NCBI GenBank assembly: GCA_013139395.1
Contig: WTAX01000476.1
Location: 1-6,170, forward strand
DNA: 6,170 nt
Direction: 5' to 3'
Source: Gammaproteobacteria bacterium
Lineage (GTDB): Bacteria > Pseudomonadota > Gammaproteobacteria > GRL18
Shown here: in pieces, positions 1 to 5,578 of the stretch
How positions within the stretch are numbered: the first letter of the stretch is position 1
How the letters are laid out: every line of letters starts with the position of its first letter
Made by a program: the position numbers and the translations under genes
The notes under the pieces: generated by a model
Told to the model about the DNA's origin: nothing
Databases searched by the model: none
What the model saw: the letters and a program-made list of their open reading frames with translations, nothing else

Positions 1-2
1 GT

Positions 3-155
3 TTACATGATTTTGGTATCTCATCAATTAGTGTTAATTATATCGATCATCAATATGCAATTAATCAATATGATACCATCACACAAATTGGGCAGTTTGA
101 ATATGACAATGGTCAAACTGGTATGACAGGTGATATCTTACTGGGCTATAAATAG
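3..155 (+). CDS. C-terminal fragment of a probable RTX-like / calcium-binding surface or secreted protein (5' end outside the window)
   Basis: Frame 3 is open from the window edge to a TAG at 153-155 and gives 50 residues starting LHDFGISSIS and ending GDILLGYK. The other two forward frames are interrupted within this stretch. The pattern is an aliphatic 'L-x-D-x-GI-x-SI-x-V' start, an 'N-Q-Y' centre, a 'G-x-F-x-Y-D-N-G-Q-T-G' segment and a final 'GDILLGY'. This resembles, from memory, the C-terminal module of very large hemolysin-type or VCBS-like proteins (LGI-x-SI ... G-x-F-x-x-x-DG-x-x-G-x-x-x-DV-x-L/F). The family call is an inference from that pattern. That this is the end of a real gene is better supported, because the composition is protein-like and the next gene follows 63 bases later on the same strand. 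No calcium-binding nonapeptide repeats lie inside the window. Confidence 0.5.
   Translation, partial: LHDFGISSISVNYIDHQYAINQYDTITQIGQFEYDNGQTGMTGDILLGYK
123..152 (+). promoter_or_regulatory. Candidate sigma-70 promoter for the DUF4124 gene
   Basis: ATGACA (123-128, five of six matches to TTGACA) is followed after 18 bases by TATAAA (147-152, five of six matches to TATAAT). A start near 159 would give a leader of about 60 bases before the ATG at 219. The site overlaps the last codons of the upstream gene, so some of the resemblance may be chance in AT-rich coding sequence. Cotranscription with the upstream gene is the alternative. Confidence 0.3.
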
Positions 156-206
156 TAAGTGACTATAGACTTAACAAGTGTTATTTAGAAGCAAAACAAA
201 TCAAAT

Positions 207-214
207 AGGGTGAT
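207..214 (+). promoter_or_regulatory. Shine-Dalgarno site that favours ATG 219 as the DUF4124 protein start
   Basis: AGGGTGAT contains GGTGAT, the 3' part of the anti-SD complement (AGGAGGTGAT). It ends 4 bases before ATG 219, and the AGG core lies 9 bases before it. The earlier in-frame starts, GTG 210 and ATG 213, fall inside or directly against this site, so they are less likely. Confidence 0.5.
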
Positions 215-218
215 GAAA

Positions 219-707
219 ATGTTTACAAGCAATCTATTGTTGAAAATAACGGTGTTATCACTTGCTGTATCAGCTTCAATATCGGCTTTTGCTGTACAAG
301 ATGTATATGAATACAAAAATAATGAAGGTGTTACTGAGTTTACGGATCAAGTGAAAGATAATAAAAAACTTGAAAAACATATTCAAATACCAAAAAGAAC
401 AGCTGAACAAGAAGCACAGAGTAAAGAAAAGCTCGAAGATATAATGAAAAAAGATAGAGATCTGGATAAGAGAACAGCACAACAACGAAAGTTGGAAAAC
501 GAGCGTCTCAGACTTGAGGAAAAAGCCAGAGCAGATAAAGCAAAACAACAATCAGAGTCTGATAATAATGGAAATGGTGATTGGTATTATCCACGCAGAC
601 CAGTTCGTCCCATTCATCGACCTAAACCCAGCCATCCAATTGAAGGTAAACCCAGTAAGCCGGGTAAACCTTCAAACATGCCTGCTAAACCGGGTGGTCG
701 TCTTTAA
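219..707 (+). CDS. Secreted DUF4124-domain protein with charged coiled coil and Pro/Lys-rich tail
   Basis: The protein has 162 residues if it starts at ATG 219; GTG 210 and ATG 213 are in frame but badly placed relative to the ribosome site. Residues 1-25 form a Sec signal peptide with a hydrophobic ITVLSLAVSASISAF core and a likely cut at AFA|VQ. Residues 27-55 match the DUF4124 pattern (V-Y-E-Y-x-N-x-E-G-V-T-E-F-T-D-Q), a short fold common in proteobacterial envelope proteins with no settled function. Residues 60-112 are dense in Glu, Lys, Arg and Gln and look like a coiled coil. From about 121 onward a basic tail begins WYYPRRPVRP and continues with GKPSKPGKP-like repeats. There are no cysteines or catalytic motifs. 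The protein is presumably periplasmic or envelope-associated; the basic tail could bind peptidoglycan or an acidic polymer, but that is a guess. Its last 23 bases overlap the convergent GMC gene. Confidence 0.85.
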   Translation: MFTSNLLLKITVLSLAVSASISAFAVQDVYEYKNNEGVTEFTDQVKDNKKLEKHIQIPKRTAEQEAQSKEKLEDIMKKDRDLDKRTAQQRKLENERLRLEEKARADKAKQQSESDNNGNGDWYYPRRPVRPIHRPKPSHPIEGKPSKPGKPSNMPAKPGGRL

Positions 708-2397
708 TACCACCTAAACGTGCAACAATAATGTCTGCCACACGAAATGAATTAGCATAAATTGTCCAGGTATGCGGCACACTACCGCCTGTGGGCATAA
801 AGCTGCCGTCAGTGACATATAAGTTTTCTACATCGTGTGCCTGACAATCGGGATTGAGAACGGACGTTTCAGGATCTATACCAAAACGACAAGTACCGGC
901 AACCAGATTAGTCGGGGGAACGCCTGAGGCAAAAGATAAGACATTATCCGCACCCATTTCACGTAATACATCAGCTGACTTGTTGGCCAGAAACCAGCCC
1001 ACTCTTAAGTTTTGTACATGTACATCGACTTTGATTCTGGCAACAGGTAAGCCCCATTTATCTTTAACAGTATTATCAAGAGACACATGAGAATTATCTG
1101 TAGGTGCCCAGTCACAAAATGCCTCAACTTTAATGTAGCGGCCTTCAGTGAAGTGACTTTTGAGCTTGTCCTTGAGAGGTTTGCCCCATAACAGACCGCC
1201 ATTACCACGGATCTGACGACTTGCTCGAGCTACCGGGTTAGGGTGCAAATGAACAAAATCAATAGTGCCGCCTTTTTGCGGTGCATCCGTTTTAAATAGA
1301 CTTTTATCTTTAATTTCATACCAGTCTTGTATTGAGCGATTAACAAAGGTGCCGAATTCTTTGAGCTTTGATACTTGTTCATCTGAAAACTTATCATAAG
1401 CTAAGCGACCAGAACCTGCACCGCCACCGGCAAAAATTAAGTTTTTGCCTACTTGTCCACTATTGTTAGCTAAACCATCAGGGTGTTTTGGCCCGGTAGA
1501 ATTGAGTAATAAACGTGCAGTTTCGATTGCCTGTGCTGCAACAACATACAATTTGGCATCAACACCGTGTTTTTTCCCATGCTTGTCGATATATTCAATA
1601 GCACTGATTTTGCCGCTATTATCACTATGAATATGAGTGACCATGGATTCAGGTCGTAATTCACAATTGCCGGTGGTCATGGCGCTGTCAATTAATGCCG
1701 CACGTGAACTGCTTTTCGCACCACTGGCACAGCCATAACTGCCGCAAAAACCACTATACACACAGGATTTACGATTTAATGCCGGCTGAGAAAGAATGGC
1801 TCGGGGCATGGGCATAGAATGAAAGCCAAGGCGTTCACAGGCTTTATCAATATGTTGTGCAATGGGATGCTCGGCAGTGGGCGGATAGGGGAAATCCTTG
1901 CTGCTGCGCGGCTCCTGAAACGGATGTTCGATAACACGCCCAGATACTCCCACGACTTTTTCTACTTTATCGTAATAAGGTTCCATGTCATCGTAAGTGA
2001 TCGGCCAGTCGACAATATTGGCTCTTTCCAGTGGCCCGTAAGTGGATAATAATTTAAAATCATTGGGTTTCAGACGATGAAAAAAACCACTCATAAAATT
2101 ACTCGAACCACCGACAACATTACCATTCCAGAAGTTCCAGCTGGATTGATAAGTGGGAAAACTACGCCAGCTGCCGTCATCATTTTCCAGTTCGACAACG
2201 TGCTGTTCATCCCTTAAATCAGGCGCATAGCCGCCGCGTAAAGAAGTCTTTAACTCATCTTTAAAAAAGTCCTTTTCGCTATACCAGGGACCTTTTTCCA
2301 AAACCAGTACTTTGTATCCTGCATGGGCAAGGGTGTGAATAATTGGGCCTGCGCCGGCACCACTGCCAACCACACAGATATCATAATCATGACTCAT
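685..2397 (-). CDS. GMC-family FAD-dependent oxidoreductase (gluconate/glucose dehydrogenase large-subunit type)
   Basis: The protein has 570 residues, a normal length for the family. The N-terminus has the FAD Rossmann motif GSGAGAG (11-17), with a strand ending in Glu34 (VLEKG) to bind the ribose. The GMC signature GGSSNFMSG lies at 96-104. A cysteine cluster (Cys212, Cys218, Cys223, followed by GAKSSS) lies where related dehydrogenases have cysteines. The C-terminal domain has GTCRFG (501-506), DPETSV, the FAD-contact segment NLYVTDGSFMPTGG (525-538) and a closing TWTIYANSFRVAD (543-555). The usual catalytic pair looks altered: Leu498 replaces the His before GTC, and Pro541-His542 replaces Asn-Pro. 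There is no signal peptide, so export would depend on the Tat-bearing small protein encoded 20 bases upstream. ATG 2397 is preceded by a weak AGAGA site. The substrate is unknown; it would be an alcohol, sugar or sugar acid. The gene is visibly richer in GC than the chemoreceptor gene. Confidence 0.9.
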   Translation of the reverse strand: MSHDYDICVVGSGAGAGPIIHTLAHAGYKVLVLEKGPWYSEKDFFKDELKTSLRGGYAPDLRDEQHVVELENDDGSWRSFPTYQSSWNFWNGNVVGGSSNFMSGFFHRLKPNDFKLLSTYGPLERANIVDWPITYDDMEPYYDKVEKVVGVSGRVIEHPFQEPRSSKDFPYPPTAEHPIAQHIDKACERLGFHSMPMPRAILSQPALNRKSCVYSGFCGSYGCASGAKSSSRAALIDSAMTTGNCELRPESMVTHIHSDNSGKISAIEYIDKHGKKHGVDAKLYVVAAQAIETARLLLNSTGPKHPDGLANNSGQVGKNLIFAGGGAGSGRLAYDKFSDEQVSKLKEFGTFVNRSIQDWYEIKDKSLFKTDAPQKGGTIDFVHLHPNPVARASRQIRGNGGLLWGKPLKDKLKSHFTEGRYIKVEAFCDWAPTDNSHVSLDNTVKDKWGLPVARIKVDVHVQNLRVGWFLANKSADVLREMGADNVLSFASGVPPTNLVAGTCRFGIDPETSVLNPDCQAHDVENLYVTDGSFMPTGGSVPHTWTIYANSFRVADIIVARLGGIKDDHPV

Positions 2398-2417
2398 TAA
2401 ATGTCTCTAAAATTTGT

Positions 2418-2999
2418 TTATGTTAACCAGTAACGTCTGTTCATTGGCGGATGAGGCTCACCGGCACGATGTTCCAGCCATTGCCAGCCAACACCGCCCG
2501 GATTACCGCCGTAGACCGGGTCAGTCAACAGGGCTTCGAGTACATAGTTTAAAATAGTCACCAGCCAGCGTCGGCTGTCACCCGCTTGTTTTTCAAACTG
2601 TCGCAATGTGATTTCACGTTGTTCGATGGACTGATCAATAAATGAAAGTTGTCCATTGGCACTTTCTTTTTTCGCAAAACGTTGCAATAGTTGTGTACCG
2701 GAAAGAATAAACTCAACATCAACGGGATCAGTAATGGGATTACTTAAAAAATCATGTAAATATTTCAGGGCGTTAATTTCAACAGCGCCTGGTGCATCAG
2801 CTTCGGATGGTAGAAAATGGCTTTGAACGGTTGCAATAGTCTGCCAGTCATTATTAGTAAAATGTTTGACGGCATGGTCACTGACATTGTGAGCTATCAC
2901 TGAATTGACAACGGCAGACGCAGTCATTGGTGCAAACGCCGGCGCTGCAGCAGCGGCTAATGTACTGCCGCCGCGTAGAATAAAGGCTCTTCTATCCAT
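2418..2999 (-). CDS. Tat-exported gluconate 2-dehydrogenase subunit 3 family protein
   Basis: The protein has 193 residues. Its start, MDRRAFILRGG, is a twin-arginine (RR-x-F-x-L) signal, followed by an Ala-rich core and a likely cut near TASA|VV (29/30). The mature part fits the small subunit of membrane-bound gluconate/glucose dehydrogenases: a helical N-terminal part with HFLPSEADAPGAVE (61-74), the region where the family has its 'iPad..pGA' segment, and the conserved C-terminal block DPVYGGNPGGVGWQW (160-174). In that family the small subunit acts as a Tat 'hitch-hiker' escort and stability factor for the FAD subunit, which has no signal of its own. The genes fit that role: the GMC gene begins 20 bases after this stop, and the thioredoxin-like gene ends 11 bases before this start. 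No strong ribosome site precedes ATG 2999, so translation is probably coupled to the upstream gene. Confidence 0.85.
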   Translation of the reverse strand: MDRRAFILRGGSTLAAAAAPAFAPMTASAVVNSVIAHNVSDHAVKHFTNNDWQTIATVQSHFLPSEADAPGAVEINALKYLHDFLSNPITDPVDVEFILSGTQLLQRFAKKESANGQLSFIDQSIEQREITLRQFEKQAGDSRRWLVTILNYVLEALLTDPVYGGNPGGVGWQWLEHRAGEPHPPMNRRYWLT

Positions 3000-3010
3000 G
3001 GAATTATCGT

Positions 3011-3520
3011 CTATTGGTTAGTATTAGCGCTGATGGTATTATCCGGCGCATCTTGTAAATTACCTAATAAATGCCATTGCATTTGCTGCGGGGCAATATA
3101 GCCTCGACGTTTATTCAGTTCATCACGATCGGACGTTAGAATAATTGTGCCGGGTACACCAAAGCTGCCATAAAGCATCTGTACATCTCCAGGTTCTTCA
3201 GCATCTGCCTTAATGGCAATGTAATTTTCATTAACAATTTTAACGACTTCAGGATCGGTGTAGGTGACTGCTTCCATTTTTTTACAAAATTGACACCATT
3301 CAGCGCCAATATCGAGTAAAACTAATTTATTTTGTTCTTCTGCCAGTGCAAAGGTTTCATTAGACCATTCGTGCCATTGTATTGTTGTCGTGTTTGTTTG
3401 TGAAACATCTTGTGAAAAGACAGGGGATGAAGATAGTAGTAAAAATGAAGTCAATAAAATAGTTGACAGCAACTGACTGCTTTTAAGAGAAAGAGTAAGA
3501 GAAATAAAAATGGTATACAT
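3011..3520 (-). CDS. Periplasmic thioredoxin-fold protein (DUF255 / thioredoxin_7-like) with WCQFC motif
   Basis: The protein has 169 residues from ATG 3520. An in-frame GTG at 3565 would add 15 residues with no ribosome site, whereas ATG 3520 has GGA 9 bases upstream. Residues 1-36 are a long hydrophobic signal peptide with a likely cut at VFS|QD. The mature domain runs WHEWSNETFALAEEQNK, then the strand LVLLDIGAEW, the redox motif C76-Q-F-C79-KKME, TYTDPEV, IKADAEE and the cis-proline segment GVPGT (Pro123). The WHEWS-x-E-x-F opening and IGAEWCQFCKKM resemble DUF255 and the DsbD C-terminal domain more than classical thioredoxin. It is predicted to be a periplasmic thiol-disulfide protein. 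Being first in the cassette, it probably serves the dehydrogenase encoded downstream, for example by keeping its cysteines correct; this is inference. No cytochrome or heme-binding CXXCH is present. Confidence 0.8.
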   Translation of the reverse strand: MYTIFISLTLSLKSSQLLSTILLTSFLLLSSSPVFSQDVSQTNTTTIQWHEWSNETFALAEEQNKLVLLDIGAEWCQFCKKMEAVTYTDPEVVKIVNENYIAIKADAEEPGDVQMLYGSFGVPGTIILTSDRDELNKRRGYIAPQQMQWHLLGNLQDAPDNTISANTNQ

Positions 3521-3657
3521 CGTAAAAGATCCGTTTGTTAGATATCTGGTTATCAAAAAATTCACAAAAACTTAACTAAACAGACCTTTAATCCTGAATA
3601 AATATTTCAAAAAAAACTAAATTACTCAATATCGTGCCGGCATGTCAGGTAAAATAA

Positions 3658-5427
3658 CTAAACGGCATCAGATTGAGTTAACTGGTTCATTAGATCAAAT
3701 AATTCAATACTTGCCTGTTCTGCCTGTTCAAATTGCTCAATAATTTCCTGAGCATGGTCGGTTAATGTTTTTGTTTTAGCAATATTAATGACGTGATTAA
3801 TACTGCTATGCACTAAAGCATGGGGTGTTTGCAGGGCATTATAATTGGGATTTTGACCAAAAATTGACTTGCCTTCAGTGGCATACCATTTACCGAACTG
3901 ACAATTAGTATGATCGGATACATCGGCCTCAATCTGATTTAATATAATGGCTTTATAACCGCTTTGTTTAAACTTAACATGATCCAGTTTTGCGGAGTTA
4001 AGATAAATCTGATGGGTTGCCATTTGCGTATCTTTTGCAATAATTTGCACGCGCTCTTTTAAAGAGATAAAGCTTGTTTGAAATGCATTTAAAATATTAC
4101 TGGAGTTATCTGATGCTTTATTGATATTGAGACTGTCTTTAACCATTTCTTCGGCATTTAATTTAAGACGACCAATATTTTCTTCGATATCCTGAGTGGC
4201 TTTTTGAGTATTGGCAGATAATTGCCTGACTTCATCAGCGACCACCGCGAATCCACGTCCATGTTCTCCGGCTCTGGCTGCTTCAATGGCGGCATTAAGG
4301 GCTAATAAATTTGTTTGTTCTGAAATATTCTTAATGAGAGTAACGACGCTGTCAATTTCCTCCATTTGCTTATAAAGTTCGTGGGAGTTAGATTCAGATT
4401 TTCCGGCCAGACTCTTAATGGTATTGATGGTATCAGAGACTTCCTGACTTTGTTTGGTCATATCATCAATGTTTTCATCCACTTGATTATTTAACTGATT
4501 AATTTCATCTAAATGATCCTTATTAGCGGCCAGACCCTGCTGCACAATTTGAATATTTTTATTTGAATTATTGATCGATAATTCAATTAATGATTCAGTT
4601 AATTGTTTTTGTTCTTGTTCCTTGAGAATATCAGCCATAGCCTGTTCGGCATTTTCAGCATGTCCCAGCGCAGTATTGGCGGCTTCTGAAGCATTATCCA
4701 GCAACACATTAATGGTTGACATAATATTACTTATTTCATCATTACGCGTAATGCTGATCCTGGCATTAACATCACCCTTTGCCAGAATTGCTTTGACTTC
4801 TTTGCCAAGTGTCAAAATACAATTAACAATATTTCTCATAATAACGGTGGTGAGTAAGACAATAATCAGTGTCATAACACAGATTTTAATAATAAAAGCA
4901 GTAATACTGCTGCTGAGCAGCAGCTCATAATCCTGATTTGTTTTATCACTCAGCTCTTTTACCGATTGAGTAATTTCCTGTGTCTTGAATTTAAGTTTTC
5001 GCCATGCAGCTAAACGCTTTTTCAAATCATCTTTAGTAAGAGCTTGTGATTTTACTTTTTCAATTAATGACAGTGCTATTGTAGAAAAGTTTGAGAATTC
5101 GGTGTTAACCTTTTGATAAAGTTCACTATTAATGGATTTTAATTTGTCTATATTGGAGCTGGCCTGGTTAATTGCTTTGCTCATTGTTTTTTTAGCTTTG
5201 TCACTATTATTGATAAAAACAACACCGGAAGAGCTATTAAAAAGTAAGCCGCCGATAATAATCCCGTCAAGTGCTGATTTTTGCTGGGCAATATTATAAC
5301 TGGTATGGTACTTATTATTGATATCCTGCATGGATTGATATGTGCTGATCCCTATCCACATAAATCCAATAATGGTAATAATTGAAATCGTAAGACTTTT
5401 TTGAGAAATGGATAAATTTTTTAACAT
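3658..5427 (-). CDS. Methyl-accepting chemotaxis protein with HAMP and C-terminal zinc-binding CZB domain
   Basis: From ATG 5427 the protein has 589 residues and begins [11 protein letters not shown], a typical chemoreceptor N-terminus. An in-frame GTG at 5454 would add nine residues but has no ribosome site. TM1 is about 12-30 ([18 protein letters not shown]), a helical periplasmic sensor domain spans about 32-173, TM2 is about 175-197, and HAMP follows to about 250. The signalling tip is unmistakable: [19 protein letters not shown] then [17 protein letters not shown], around 370-405. A CZB domain follows, with His483, Cys509 (NCQFGKWY), His536 and His540 (HALVH). The Cys-to-His spacings of 27 and 31 equal those I recall for DgcZ. 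CZB domains bind zinc tightly and, in some receptors, sense zinc or hypochlorous acid through the cysteine. The protein ends QSDAV with no CheR/CheB pentapeptide tether. No other chemotaxis gene is nearby, so this is an orphan receptor. Confidence 0.93.
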   Translation of the reverse strand: MLKNLSISQKSLTISIITIIGFMWIGISTYQSMQDINNKYHTSYNIAQQKSALDGIIIGGLLFNSSSGVVFINNSDKAKKTMSKAINQASSNIDKLKSINSELYQKVNTEFSNFSTIALSLIEKVKSQALTKDDLKKRLAAWRKLKFKTQEITQSVKELSDKTNQDYELLLSSSITAFIIKICVMTLIIVLLTTVIMRNIVNCILTLGKEVKAILAKGDVNARISITRNDEISNIMSTINVLLDNASEAANTALGHAENAEQAMADILKEQEQKQLTESLIELSINNSNKNIQIVQQGLAANKDHLDEINQLNNQVDENIDDMTKQSQEVSDTINTIKSLAGKSESNSHELYKQMEEIDSVVTLIKNISEQTNLLALNAAIEAARAGEHGRGFAVVADEVRQLSANTQKATQDIEENIGRLKLNAEEMVKDSLNINKASDNSSNILNAFQTSFISLKERVQIIAKDTQMATHQIYLNSAKLDHVKFKQSGYKAIILNQIEADVSDHTNCQFGKWYATEGKSIFGQNPNYNALQTPHALVHSSINHVINIAKTKTLTDHAQEIIEQFEQAEQASIELFDLMNQLTQSDAV

Positions 5428-5435
5428 CAGTTCAT

Positions 5436-5440
5436 ACCTG
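5436..5440 (-). promoter_or_regulatory. Ribosome-binding site that favours ATG 5427 for the chemoreceptor
   Basis: On the - strand, CAGGT lies 8 bases before ATG 5427. The longer open frame starts with GTG 5454, preceded by CCCAAT, which has no purine-rich site. Confidence 0.5.
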
Positions 5441-5510
5441 TTCGATTGAGACACATTGGGCTGTCTGGTTTTCCTCAGAATTTAAAAACTTGTGTATTAT
5501 TTTATAGTTG

Positions 5511-5537
5511 ATATCGGCATACAGTGTTATTTCTTTA
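5511..5537 (-). promoter_or_regulatory. Candidate sigma-28 (FliA) flagellar promoter for the chemoreceptor
   Basis: On the - strand, TAAAGAAA (5537-5530) is followed after exactly 11 bases by GCCGATAT (5518-5511). The enterobacterial FliA consensus is TAAAGTTT-N11-GCCGATAA, so the -10 box matches at seven of eight positions, the -35 at five of eight, and the spacing is exact. Transcription would begin near 5504 and leave a leader of about 77 bases to ATG 5427. Chemoreceptor genes are typical FliA targets, which supports the call. Confidence 0.6.
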
Positions 5538-5565
5538 GTATAGAAAAGAATGGGGTTTGTGTCAG
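5537..5565 (-). promoter_or_regulatory. Candidate sigma-70 promoter upstream of the chemoreceptor
   Basis: On the - strand, CTGACA (5565-5560) and TATACT (5542-5537) are separated by exactly 17 bases; each matches the consensus at five of six positions. Transcription would start near 5530, inside the -35 element of the candidate sigma-28 promoter. The site begins 14 bases after the rsgA stop codon, so it could make the receptor independent of rsgA read-through. Confidence 0.5.
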
Positions 5566-5578
5566 CAATATGCATTAC

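Noticed and set aside
172..183. TAACA-AG-TGTTA dyad in the DUF4124 leader
   Set aside because: The half-sites are only five AT-rich bases with a 2-base centre; this is expected by chance and it appears only once.
276..551. 91-residue open frame on the - strand rich in Phe, Ile and Leu
   Set aside because: It is antisense to the DUF4124 coiled coil; the hydrophobic composition is what reversed Lys/Glu-rich codons produce. No ribosome site was seen.
3609..3642. Possible terminator after the chemoreceptor: TGCCGGCA palindrome (3635-3642) and a run of eight A (3609-3616; T on the - strand)
   Set aside because: The palindrome has no room for a loop, the flanking pairs mismatch on the transcribed strand, and the T-run is about 20 bases away, so it does not form an intrinsic terminator.
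3521..3657. Promoter for the redox cassette (TTGAGT and TTGAAA -35-like boxes)
   Set aside because: No -10 box at 16-18 base spacing matches well. A promoter is expected here, but I cannot place one.
4571..4930. 119-residue + strand open frame rich in Ser, Ala, Leu and Ile
   Set aside because: It is antisense to the HAMP/TM2 part of the chemoreceptor, and the amphipathic helix codons explain its composition.
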